Positions 17,857 through 25,924 of a DNA stretch of 64,000 nucleotides are shown piece after piece. Both the position numbers and the translations under genes were made by a program. Origin of the DNA: Mycoavidus sp. HKI (GTDB lineage: Bacteria > Pseudomonadota > Gammaproteobacteria > Burkholderiales > Burkholderiaceae); assembly GCF_020023735.2 (NCBI RefSeq), contig NZ_CP076444.2, positions 1,565,501 through 1,629,500 of the forward strand, in the 5' to 3' direction. Each line of letters opens with the position of its first letter. Positions within the stretch are counted from its first letter, which is position 1. Under the pieces are notes generated by a model. That model saw only the letters and a program-made list of their open reading frames with translations. It was not told the DNA's origin and made no database searches.

Positions 17857-18976
17857 GGGTCACAGCGTTTATCACAGTGCGGTGGGTCATATCTGTCATG
17901 TTATAGAAAAGCGGCAGCCGCACTAAACGCTCACTCTCTTTGGTCGTGTATCTGTCATCACCGTGGAAGACACCAAACTTCTGCCCCGCAGGAGAGCTAT
18001 GCAGTGGAACGTAGTGAAAAACAGCCAGAATACCAGCGTCGCGCATCGCGCTAATAAAAGCATTACGATCTTTGATGTCACGCAGTTTGAGATAAAACAT
18101 ATGTGCGTTGTGGTCGCAGTCTGGCGCAATCACAGGCAGTTCAATGCGCCCTTGCTGCGCCAAAGACTGAAATGCCTGAAAATAGCCGTGCCACAGTTCA
18201 AGACGGCGCGCGTTGATCTGCTCGACTGCCTCTAGCTGCGCCCACAGATAGGCTGCCTGTAAATCAGACATCAGATAGCTAGAACCGATGTCTCGCCACG
18301 TATATTTATCCGTCTGACCACGCAGGAATTGGTTGCGATTTGTCCCTTTTTGACGAATAATTTCCGCCCGTTCGACCTGTTCAGCCTGGTTGATCAAGAT
18401 AGCGCCACCTTCCCCACCCGCGGTAAAGTTCTTGGTTTCGTGAAAACTGTAACAACCAATGTGGCCGATACTCCCCAGCGCACGACCTTTATAAGTGGCA
18501 GCTACCCCTTGTGCGGCGTCTTCTACTACCCACAGCTGATGTTTGTCAGCAAGCGCCATAATGGCATCCATCTCACAAGCAACGCCTGCATAGTGAATTG
18601 GAACGATAGCTCGAGTTCTGCTGGTGAGTGCCGCTTCAATCCGGGTCTCGTCTATATTCATGGTGTCAGGGCGCACATCAACAAAGACAATTTTGGCGCC
18701 ACGCAGCACAAAAGCATTCGCGGTGGAGACAAACGTAAAACTGGGCATCACCACTTCGTCGCCTGGCTGAATATCGAGCAAGATAGCCGCCATTTCCAGC
18801 GCTGCCGTACAAGAGGGGGTCAGTAGCACTTTGTGGCTGTTAGTATACTGTTCAAACCACTGTTGGCAGCGTTGCGTAAAGTTACCATCACCATTTAGCA
18901 CATTGCTGGCTAACGCAGATTGGATATGGCCTAATTCAGTGCCGACCAGAGCCGGGGTATTAAATGGAATCATCAT
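17843..18976 (-). CDS. wecE: dTDP-4-amino-4,6-dideoxygalactose transaminase
   Basis: A PLP-dependent aminotransferase of the DegT/DnrJ/EryC1/StrS family. It makes dTDP-fucosamine from dTDP-4-keto-6-deoxyglucose, the sugar later acetylated by WecD. 377 residues from the chosen start, matching E. coli WecE. PLP-binding Lys182 lies in SFHETKNFTAGGEGGA; the NGDGNFTQ and SCTAALEMAAI regions form the substrate and PLP phosphate sites. Start: ATG at 18976 (a second ATG follows directly), one base after the wecD stop; a longer 394-codon frame would overlap wecD by 50 bases. Translation is probably coupled to wecD. No rmlA/rmlB (rffH/rffG) genes for the donor sugar are in the window. Confidence 0.92.
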   Translation of the reverse strand: MMIPFNTPALVGTELGHIQSALASNVLNGDGNFTQRCQQWFEQYTNSHKVLLTPSCTAALEMAAILLDIQPGDEVVMPSFTFVSTANAFVLRGAKIVFVDVRPDTMNIDETRIEAALTSRTRAIVPIHYAGVACEMDAIMALADKHQLWVVEDAAQGVAATYKGRALGSIGHIGCYSFHETKNFTAGGEGGAILINQAEQVERAEIIRQKGTNRNQFLRGQTDKYTWRDIGSSYLMSDLQAAYLWAQLEAVEQINARRLELWHGYFQAFQSLAQQGRIELPVIAPDCDHNAHMFYLKLRDIKDRNAFISAMRDAGILAVFHYVPLHSSPAGQKFGVFHGDDRYTTKESERLVRLPLFYNMTDMTHRTVINAVTRYFA

Positions 18977-18977
18977 C

Positions 18978-19727
18978 TCACTTATATAGCCAATAGGAAA
19001 TTCCGGCCAGCTGAGCGCCACTAGCAATATAAAGGCTCATCGCACTCAGATTGCTGGTTTGAGTTGCCACGCTCAACTGCTTGACATTGAGCGCCGCACA
19101 CCAGTGCCGCGCAGCCTTGATTAATACTTTACCTAAGCCGCGGCCAGTCAAATCGGGGCGGATAGCTAACAAGCCAATACGGGCTGCATCGTGCGTCAAC
19201 TTGCGCACAGTGACAAAACCATGAATGCCGCTTGTGTCTTCAATCACCAGGCATGCATGATCGAAGAGACCGCGCACCGCCTTTTCTGCCCAGACTTGGT
19301 AGAAGCGATCACGCTCCTCCTCCGTGTACCAAGGCGCACGAAAGCGGCTAGCAGAAAATAGCCCTTTGGCGACAGCACGTATAGCCAAGATATCCGGTTC
19401 AGAGGCAATACGATAATTTTGCTTATCGGCTAACGCGTTAATCGGTAAGCTGAAATCAGCCTCACCTTCGATAAATTGGAAACCAAGCTTAACCAGCTGA
19501 TCCAATAAGTCGAGTCGATTAGCTAGAATCTTGCTTTGTACAATATCGAAGTTTGTAAACACTATTTGCGCTGGCGGCACGCCTTGACTATCAAAAACAA
19601 ACCTAGCACACTTGCGAGCGAAAAATTCACTTTCCCATACGAGCGGCTCAAGTTGGGCGCGCAACGGGTGCTCTTGATTGCATTGTGCAGGTGCGCGTTG
19701 TGGTTCAATGATGCGATCTAATTGCAC
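18978..19727 (-). CDS. wecD: dTDP-4-amino-4,6-dideoxy-D-galactose acyltransferase
   Basis: A GNAT-fold N-acetyltransferase that acetylates dTDP-fucosamine to dTDP-Fuc4NAc with acetyl-CoA. 249 residues. The C-terminal GNAT core is clear: IHGFVTVRK, then the acetyl-CoA loop LTGRGLGKVLIKAA, then VATQTSNLSAMSLYIASGA as in RffC. It is immediately upstream of wecE, as in the E. coli wec cluster order wecD-wecE. The start at 19727 gives an N-terminus slightly long for the family; an internal start is possible. Confidence 0.88.
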   Translation of the reverse strand: MQLDRIIEPQRAPAQCNQEHPLRAQLEPLVWESEFFARKCARFVFDSQGVPPAQIVFTNFDIVQSKILANRLDLLDQLVKLGFQFIEGEADFSLPINALADKQNYRIASEPDILAIRAVAKGLFSASRFRAPWYTEEERDRFYQVWAEKAVRGLFDHACLVIEDTSGIHGFVTVRKLTHDAARIGLLAIRPDLTGRGLGKVLIKAARHWCAALNVKQLSVATQTSNLSAMSLYIASGAQLAGISYWLYK

Positions 19728-19972
19728 TGCAACGCTCCCCTGATTAGAATTTTTTTACCCGTTCTCTACGAACGCGACATAGCTAGCGTTCGTTCCAAAG
19801 CCCCCCGACTCCGAGACGCTTTATTCTAGCGCAAAATTATCTGAGAAAGGCAAGCAAGGGGCTGCAACAGCGTCACTGATTGAATTTTGAATAAGCTGCC
19901 TTAAGCGGAACCCAAAACTTAGACTGCAGATACTTATCATGCCCTTAAATGCGCTTACGCGCTCGTCCTTAG

Positions 19973-20107
19973 CTAGGCATCTGCGCCGTGCTCTCTGAGC
20001 AGGCGCGCATTCATTTCACTTAATCCTACTGCGCCTTCTATATGGGCTCCTGTTGCTGTCAGCGCTGCTTGGTGCGAGGTCCACTCTAATAACACTTCAC
20101 ACTTATT
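19973..20107 (-). pseudogene. C-terminal tail remnant of a third NACHT-WD40 gene
   Basis: The minus-strand frame KCEVLLEWTSHQAALT continuing with GAHIEGAVGLSEMNARLL and REHGA aligns with the last 45 residues of both NACHT-WD40 proteins (VKLSWSSGHEVLMVT, GVQGLSQVNKRLL, QQRGA in copy 2). Upstream of about 20107 the similarity stops abruptly, against an oppositely oriented Rpn fragment. It is therefore the surviving end of a third family member, removed by deletion. Confidence 0.7.
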
Positions 20108-20130
20108 TTCTAATAGCACAAGAAATATTT

Positions 20131-20574
20131 GCACTAACAAAATCCATCCAACTGATTGCGCTATCGGCAATACCGGATGATGTATTGATGACGCATAAGC
20201 TTTGTGCGGTAATGAAATTAGCGAAAAAATACATCTACACTTGGGATTTTCCGCAACTCGCGCCTAAGGTATTTGAACTCTTTGAGCGCTATCCATTAGC
20301 GCTTGAAAAAATAAGATTGTTACTATATTATCTAGCAAAATAAGTTCGAGGAATGGATAAACAGGAGTTTGTCCAATTTGGGATTAACCATGCACCACAT
20401 TATCAGGAGGACATTATGTCGATTGCACAATCTTGGATTGAGGAAGGACATCAAAAAGGCTTGCAAGAAGCTACGCTTGAAATAGCTAGAAATATGTTGG
20501 CTGAAGGTGTGGCGCTTGATTTTATCAAGCAAGTGACCAAGCTTTCTGACGATAAAATTTTAGCGCTTATGTAA
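20131..20574 (+). pseudogene. Rpn-family (YhgA-like) nuclease/transposase remnant
   Basis: The frame reads LIALSAIPDDVLMTHKL, a helical segment, then an in-frame TAA at 20341-20343, and continues in the same frame to IMSIAQSWIEEGHQKGLQEA and IARNMLAEGVALDFIKQVT. This is the C-terminal layout of Rpn/PD-(D/E)XK_transposase_31 proteins, recombination-promoting nucleases, whose ends carry a G-rich EEGxQKG helix and the LAEG.. motif. The N-terminal catalytic half is missing, and the nonsense codon breaks the rest. Clearly inactive. Confidence 0.7.
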
Positions 20575-20814
20575 TATCTCATCGTTAGATATGGGGATGG
20601 CGTCTTTTGAGCGCATGAGTTGGATATGAGAGTCGACAAAAAATACATGTATCCAGCTTGTCACCGGTAGGTCTCTTTCCTTAACATACTCAATCTTCAT
20701 CTCCTGTCTATCAAAATCTTCCTCAGGGCTCTGCTTTTACTTAACCCGAGCTAGGGTTGTGATAAGCAGATTTAGGATCCAGGCCTAATTGCCGAGTAAT
20801 CAGAAAATACTGTA

Positions 20815-23523
20815 ATGAAAAAGAAGGTCAAAAGAAAGTTTGAATTACTCACATTATCCCAGTTGCTTGCAGCACAGACCGGTAGCTTACGGGCACCGGA
20901 AGACGTGGTAGCGAAAATAAATGCTGATGATCGCTTAGAGCTTCGCGCCGACATGTTCGTGAACGACGAGCAGTGGGCAGAGGCAATCCATACGTATGAG
21001 GGTATGCGGCATACAACATGGCGAACCCAAGAAAAGTTGGCCTATTGTCTGTTCCAACTCGACAAGTTTTCACGAGCGCTGTCCATGTTACTAAGTGGAC
21101 CTCAAAAGCAATCACCCATAGCACATTGCCTCCGCATTTGTTGCTTGCTGGACGGCAAATCGTGGGTGCCGGATGAGGTTAAGCCACAAGTCAAACAGTC
21201 ATTGACCATTGCCTTATCTAATATTGCTCAAGCTCCGCTCATGGCCTTTCGGCTTTTGGATATTTTATATGACTCAGGAGACGAGGATGTGGAGCAGCGT
21301 GCGCTCTGGCTTACGCAAGCGATTTCGGTTTATCCAAACTCTCAGTGGGTACTTTCAGCGTATGCTCGCCTTGCTCTCGTATATTCCTTTGAACCACTTG
21401 GAAATGTCAGTAATCATCTGATCAAGGCTATCGATGCCAATTCGGACTCATCTTTCATTTGGCTTGCCTGTACGGTGGCTCTTCGTGCTCGGGCTGATAC
21501 TGTAACTGTAGATAGACTGCTAACCATCTTGCGTAATAGAGCGAGCCCGCAAAACAATCGTTGGTTATCGTTGACGATAGCGGAGGAACAGTTTAAAGCA
21601 GGAAACTTAAATGCTGCGGATCAACTTTATTCTGAGGTTGAGGAGCAGGGCCCCGAACTCATTTGTGGTGCAGGTCCTGAGCGATACGATTGGGGGATCG
21701 TTGCACTCGCTAGTAGAGGCAAAGTGGCTGTAGCTCTTTCAATGAACGACGACAGCTTGATCCAACAACGGCTCGTTGATTTTGAAAAAAATATCAAGCG
21801 GATACCCGAAGAGTGGCGCTTTTCCGGATGTAGTCTTGTGGTTGAGACGTCGCAACCATTCTGGATAGGAGGCGAAATAATCACCTATGAGCCGTATTTT
21901 GATTTGCTATCTCATCGTGACAAAGTGCTGAATTTGGCTGCTACAGTTGAAATGCGGGGCTTCTTGCGCTTAATCTGGGCTAATTTTGAACGCAATCAGA
22001 AGGGAGAGTTTACTTCTACCGGTGCTGAACAGGTTGATCTTGCCGCACAGGAACTAGCGCACCCTATCCTCGCGGAAGCCTTATATGAAGTGGCTCGGCA
22101 GCGCGGAGAATGGGTTGCAGCGGGGGCGGCATTGACCCGTTTCGAGGTTTTCCGAGAATCCGAAAAAGAATGGATCGGCGATTCGATTCATTTAGGTGCA
22201 ATCGATGGCGCAAAGCTTAAGCATGTGCGCGATTTTACAAAAGGCTTTCGCAACGCTGTCAAACAATTATCGAACCAAGTGGACTTGGAGGCTGCTGTTT
22301 GCTTCTATGAAAAGGTAATCCGGCAGCCACTGCTTGAGCACGAGCTACATAAAGAGATGTTGTCCTTGCTAAGTGATTTGAAGGGGCGAGGAGAGTTCGA
22401 CATCGGTTTTGATTACGGACTTGCGAACCATTTTCTAGGGAATTTCGATGTCGCGAAAGAATCGTATTGGTCACTCGCTCCCAATATGCCGGACGCAGCT
22501 GCTAATAATTTGCTTCTAATCGCGTTAGCTCAACGTTCTGATGCTGATATATTCCTACTGGAACAACTGGTTGCAGAACAGTCGACCCTAGCGGATGACC
22601 AGCGACTCCAGACACTTGAGACCCTAGCCGAAAACATCACGGCAACTCGTAGAAAATTGGCTGCCGACCCGGTGGTTGTCAAGAAATCGATAATTTTAGA
22701 AAAGCTGTCAATATACCCACGCTCAGTGCAAGTGTCAGCGCTCTCCGAATTGGGGTTTGAAGAAGCGCTGACTCTTATTAGCCTCTTTCGTGTGTGCGGA
22801 GATTTAGAGCAAGACCTTTCTCTGGAACCTTTTGAAGCATCGGAGACTCCTCTTGCACCTAGCTCATACTACTACGAAGGTATTTTCGGGCTGATGGGAA
22901 ATGGGTTGATTTCGATTTCTCCCGATACCTCAGATGATGCCTTCTTAGTGAGTAACAATGAGGTAGTTTATTTATTTGACCGCATTCGGTGGGCTATACG
23001 TCCCGAAACGCTTGATTTCGTCAAGCAGATAGAAGGCGTTGCAGCATCCGGCCAATGGCCAGACCGCTGGTTCAGGGAGGCGCCATCTGTTATCTTTGGG
23101 TTCGCCATATCTGAGTGCCTCACGTATATGGCGCATTGTGCCGATGAACGCAGAATGAAAGCTCCCCAAGGTGAGAAGACTCGACTTACTATAGCAAACG
23201 TCTTACGCGATCACTCTGTGGCGCAAGCGCATAGTCTTATTTGGATGAGCACTAGAAATGCCGCTGACTACTTTGTAAGGGGAGGAGTCTCAAAGCTGCA
23301 GGCCGCTAATTCTATTGTGACGCGCCTGCAAACAATGGTTGATCGCGCAAGAGCAGAAGGCTGGGATGTAAAAAACTACGGAAGGCATAAAGCCAGCCCA
23401 CGCTCGCAGATGAGTTACACGCTCTATGATACGTTGCTGAAAGTGGGCGAGCGTGGGTTTCGCGAGTGTCTAACCGAAATTAGGTTGCCAGATGGTAGTC
23501 CCGTTTATCAGCAGCAACTATAA
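20815..23523 (+). CDS. 902-residue helical-repeat protein of unknown function
   Basis: I do not recognise the family. The first two thirds look like TPR/SEL1-type helical repeats (ADMFVNDEQWAEAIHTYEGM, LAYCLFQLDKFSRALSML, EEQFKAGNLNAADQLYSEV, FDYGLANHFLGNFDVAKESY), which usually bind other proteins. From about residue 690 a different, more conserved-looking C-terminal region starts (SSYYYEGIFGLMGNGLISIS, then ADERRMKAP and NVLRDHSVAQAHSLIWMSTR); it contains many Asp/His/Arg residues but no known motif. No signal peptide or membrane segment, so cytoplasmic. The ribosome site is weak. The frame is intact, and 2 bp after the stop a MITE-like element begins. Flanked by pseudogenes, it is probably horizontally acquired cargo. 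Confidence 0.75.
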   Translation: MKKKVKRKFELLTLSQLLAAQTGSLRAPEDVVAKINADDRLELRADMFVNDEQWAEAIHTYEGMRHTTWRTQEKLAYCLFQLDKFSRALSMLLSGPQKQSPIAHCLRICCLLDGKSWVPDEVKPQVKQSLTIALSNIAQAPLMAFRLLDILYDSGDEDVEQRALWLTQAISVYPNSQWVLSAYARLALVYSFEPLGNVSNHLIKAIDANSDSSFIWLACTVALRARADTVTVDRLLTILRNRASPQNNRWLSLTIAEEQFKAGNLNAADQLYSEVEEQGPELICGAGPERYDWGIVALASRGKVAVALSMNDDSLIQQRLVDFEKNIKRIPEEWRFSGCSLVVETSQPFWIGGEIITYEPYFDLLSHRDKVLNLAATVEMRGFLRLIWANFERNQKGEFTSTGAEQVDLAAQELAHPILAEALYEVARQRGEWVAAGAALTRFEVFRESEKEWIGDSIHLGAIDGAKLKHVRDFTKGFRNAVKQLSNQVDLEAAVCFYEKVIRQPLLEHELHKEMLSLLSDLKGRGEFDIGFDYGLANHFLGNFDVAKESYWSLAPNMPDAAANNLLLIALAQRSDADIFLLEQLVAEQSTLADDQRLQTLETLAENITATRRKLAADPVVVKKSIILEKLSIYPRSVQVSALSELGFEEALTLISLFRVCGDLEQDLSLEPFEASETPLAPSSYYYEGIFGLMGNGLISISPDTSDDAFLVSNNEVVYLFDRIRWAIRPETLDFVKQIEGVAASGQWPDRWFREAPSVIFGFAISECLTYMAHCADERRMKAPQGEKTRLTIANVLRDHSVAQAHSLIWMSTRNAADYFVRGGVSKLQAANSIVTRLQTMVDRARAEGWDVKNYGRHKASPRSQMSYTLYDTLLKVGERGFRECLTEIRLPDGSPVYQQQL

Positions 23524-23525
23524 CC

Positions 23526-23634
23526 TGTGTGATTTACAGACATAGTCAGCACAGTTATTAGAATTGAACTGATATGGAAATATAGATCTCAAATTCGCTT
23601 GCAAAAAATTGAAATGATGTCTGTAAATCGCACA
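23526..23634. mobile_element. MITE-like 109-bp element with 18-bp inverted repeats
   Basis: TGTGTGATTTACAGACAT (23526-23543) and the reverse complement of 23617-23634 match at 17 of 18 positions, with 73 bp of non-coding AT-rich DNA between. The termini resemble insertion-sequence ends ending in ATTTACAGACA. No transposase is present, so this is either a non-autonomous element or a deleted IS. It starts two bases after the stop of the 902-residue gene and could also serve as a transcript-ending stem. Confidence 0.6.
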
Positions 23635-23648
23635 AATCAAGGAATTTT

Positions 23649-23671
23649 GGCCTAAACAAGTAGGCCCTCAG
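23649..23671. repeat. Short dispersed repeat, copy A
   Basis: GGCCTAAACAAGTAGGCC followed by CTCAG. Related copies occur at 25416-25460 and 27639-27686 (consensus GCCTAGACAAGTAGGCCCTC). The core can fold as a small hairpin (GGCCT/AGGCC, 8-base loop). All three copies flank accessory genes or gene remnants. Confidence 0.5.
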
Positions 23672-23775
23672 GTCGTCCCACGAAGTAGTCGTGGCTAAAT
23701 TGTCTATTTTCTCGGATAAACTAACGCAAAACACGCTACTTTCCCCTTCGTTGACGCCTTGAGATCATTATTAAC

Positions 23776-24873
23776 ATGGATAATGAAAATCAGCCTAAAA
23801 GCCCGGGCCGCCGTAACATAATCAAGCTGTTGGCTGTAGGTGCTGCCGTCTACGCGCCTTTCGTTTGGACTCGCTCTAGAACAACTCCGAAGGAACAAAT
23901 CGTTGTTCGAGACCCGGGGGGACTTATCTCTGAGCTATATAGAGAGGTGTTCTATGACCCTTTCGAGCACAAGACCGGCATTAAAGTTATCGGCGCTTTA
24001 TCTAAACCAGAACCCATCGCACAAATTCGGATGATGGTCGAACAAAGTAATTACTCGTGGGATATTGCAAACCTGAACCATAGATCCGTCTTGCTTCTGA
24101 CAACTGGCAACAACATTTACCTGGAAGAGCATAGACTTAAGCACGATCCGATCATCTCGGGAATTGCGCCCCAATTTTTATCGCCTTATGGCGTTGGGAC
24201 AAATGTATACACCACTGTGCTGACGTATCGAACAGATGTTTTTAAGAATTGTCGCTCCCCGCAATCATGGCAGGATTTTGGGGACGTAAATAACTTTCCT
24301 GGTCGCCGCAGCCTACGCAATCTCCCCTTTGAAACCATCGAAATAGCGCTGATGGCCGCTGGTGTATCACTAGATAAAATTTATCCTTGTGACCTTAACA
24401 AGGCGTTAGAAAGTCTCAGTAAGATTGAACCTTATATTCCTGTTTGGTGGACAACGGGAGCACAGAGCGAACACTTCTTAAACTCGGGTGAAGCGGATTT
24501 GATGTCAGCCTTTATTTCTAAGGTTCAGAAAGCAATCAAAGACGGTAAACCATTAGCGTTTTCATGGGACCAGCATATCTATGCCTATGAGAATTGGACG
24601 ATTCTTAAGGGAACCCCTAAGGCTAATGCGTGCCGCGAGTTTATTAAATTCGCTTCAGATCCGAAGCGACAGGCAAAGCTTGCGCCGTATGCGATTGGCC
24701 CAACACATACTGACGCTTTCAAATACATTGATAAAAAGCAGACCAAGCTTCTACCAACTTATCCGGATAACCTCAAGAAAGGCTTATTTATCGATGCTTC
24801 ATACTGGCTTGAGCATCAAAATATAGTCTTCGATCGTTTCAATGAATGGAAGCTAGGGTCAGTAAATGCATAA
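23776..24873 (+). CDS. Orphan periplasmic solute-binding protein, PotD-like
   Basis: A 365-residue family 1/8 extracellular solute-binding protein. The N-terminus PGRRNIIKLLAVGAAVYAPF is a Tat-type signal. The mature part has the usual two-lobe pattern: WDIANLNHRS, then YGVGTNVYTTVLTYRTDVF, SWQDFGDVNNFPGRRSLR, and the closing segment SWDQHIYAYENWTILKGTP, as in binding proteins for polyamines, iron or organic ions. No permease or ATPase gene is adjacent, so it is either an orphan or feeds a transporter elsewhere. No good ribosome site precedes the ATG. Substrate unknown. Confidence 0.8.
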   Translation: MDNENQPKSPGRRNIIKLLAVGAAVYAPFVWTRSRTTPKEQIVVRDPGGLISELYREVFYDPFEHKTGIKVIGALSKPEPIAQIRMMVEQSNYSWDIANLNHRSVLLLTTGNNIYLEEHRLKHDPIISGIAPQFLSPYGVGTNVYTTVLTYRTDVFKNCRSPQSWQDFGDVNNFPGRRSLRNLPFETIEIALMAAGVSLDKIYPCDLNKALESLSKIEPYIPVWWTTGAQSEHFLNSGEADLMSAFISKVQKAIKDGKPLAFSWDQHIYAYENWTILKGTPKANACREFIKFASDPKRQAKLAPYAIGPTHTDAFKYIDKKQTKLLPTYPDNLKKGLFIDASYWLEHQNIVFDRFNEWKLGSVNA

Positions 24874-25054
24874 ATACTTTGATTTTTAGCTCCCATCGAT
24901 GTGGGGCATCCCCAAACTACTAGCGTAGCTCAGCGCTTGGCGCTAGCTCACTCGTCTATTCATTTAGAGCAATTGGCCATTAAAATGATTTATAGAATAG
25001 CGACACAAAGTTACCATTCCGGTAACTAGACGATAACGTAAGCCGGAAAACAAC

Positions 25055-25086
25055 AATGGGTTTCAGACGTGAATCTGTAACCCATT
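25055..25086 (+). terminator. Terminator-like hairpin at island left end
   Basis: AATGGGTTTCAG and CTGTAACCCATT pair over 12 bases with one mismatch around an 8-base loop, followed by GATTTTATT. It lies 180 bp after the solute-binding protein gene and 9 bp before the partial tRNA-Pro copy. It may terminate the former or be part of the integration site. Confidence 0.4.
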
Positions 25087-25094
25087 GATTTTAT

Positions 25095-25116
25095 TGGTCG
25101 GGGCGAGAGGATTCGA
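25095..25116 (-). repeat. Partial tRNA-Pro copy (attachment-site duplication)
   Basis: These 22 bases are identical to positions 28281-28302, the 3' end (CCA, acceptor strand and T arm) of the intact tRNA-Pro gene, in the same orientation. Similarity ends sharply on both sides. A displaced tRNA 3' end is the usual mark left when an integrase-carrying element inserts into a tRNA gene, so this is the likely distal attachment site of a 3.2-kb island ending at the intact tRNA. Confidence 0.75.
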
Positions 25117-25415
25117 CCCACTATATAGGGGAATACGGGGAATTCTAGGGATTCAATGCCTTGATTTTGCAAGGCTTTACGCCCGTATAGTTCCCTCGAT
25201 TCCCCTCATTTGTCCCAAGCTATGACGCTTGATCGTGCTCACTGATAACCAGCGGTTTCTGGTCGCACTGTGTGCACGTAGCCTGAAGCGCGCGGAGTTT
25301 GTCTATCTCTTGTTGGTCATCGGCAGCTAGAAAGCAAAATAGGTTGCATCGCCATTTAAATAGGAAATTTAGGAAAAATTCGTTGAAAGATAGGGGGAGA
25401 AAAATCAATGAATTT

Positions 25416-25460
25416 GAGCCTAGACAAGTAGGCCCTCAGTCTCTACGAAATCATCCCAAG
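25416..25460. repeat. Short dispersed repeat, copy B
   Basis: GAGCCTAGACAAGTAGGCCC continuing into CTCAGTCTCTACGAAATCA. It matches the copy at 27639-27686 through the same ACGAAA segment. On the minus strand the repeat begins inside the last codons of the transporter remnant and continues past its stop. Confidence 0.5.
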
Positions 25461-25595
25461 CAAGAGAATAGCTGCAGTAATAGTGAGTGCTCCCCCTAGG
25501 CGAGCCGCTATTTGTGCAAACGGCATCAATTCTAGGAGGTAGGCTGCAGACAATATCGCCACGTCACCAATACCACCCATACCGCTGTAGCAGGC
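25443..25595 (-). pseudogene. C-terminal remnant of a 2-hydroxycarboxylate (citrate/malate) transporter
   Basis: The minus-strand frame ending at the TAG 25445-25443 reads [18 protein letters not shown], then [20 protein letters not shown] and ILLLGMIS. The GGxGDVAxLSA and MxLMPFAQIxxRLGGA motifs are diagnostic of the CitS/MaeN/CimH family of sodium- or proton-coupled symporters. Only about 50 of some 440 residues remain. It sits between the island's left boundary and the repeat-protein pair. Confidence 0.6.
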
Positions 25596-25912
25596 ATTAG
25601 GCGGCCATGCGCTACGATGTGCGCAGGACTAGAACCAAACCTATACACCATAATGGTTTCCGGGCAGAGGCTGGCATAAAGTTGTCATTTCTAATTTTTA
25701 GATGAGGGGTAGCGGAATATAGGTTTAAATGACTTGATTTTGCCGTTTCCGTCACCTAACCTGAATTTATAACTATCTTAGAAGAAGAATAATCGCCTTA
25801 TCCTATAGTTATATTTTCTCTTTTTTGAGATATAAATCATTGGAGGTATATTAGTTCATAGCTATTGGTTAATTCATTCAAATTGGGATTTGTTTTAGTT
25901 ATTTTTCAGTTC

Positions 25913-25918
25913 AAGGAG
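25913..25918 (+). promoter_or_regulatory. Ribosome-binding site fixing the repeat-protein start
   Basis: AAGGAG six bases before the ATG at 25925. It decides that start over the in-frame upstream codon at 25865, whose extra 20 residues are hydrophobic-looking but have no ribosome site. Confidence 0.7.
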
Positions 25919-25924
25919 ATAGCA

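Larger units (their letters stand above)
24874..25924. other. Remnant-rich intergenic region, 1050 bp
   Basis: Contains, in order: a hairpin (25055-25086), the partial tRNA-Pro copy (25095-25116), nested inverted repeats between 25122 and 25208 (including GCCTTG/CAAGGC around 25157-25174), a 62-codon minus-strand frame at 25220-25408 whose end reads DDQQEIDKLRALQATCTQC (unrecognised, probably a remnant), a short dispersed repeat, the tail of a 2HCT transporter gene (25443-25595), and AT-rich DNA leading to the ribosome site of the next gene. 24874-25050 shows nothing I can name. Confidence 0.5.
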
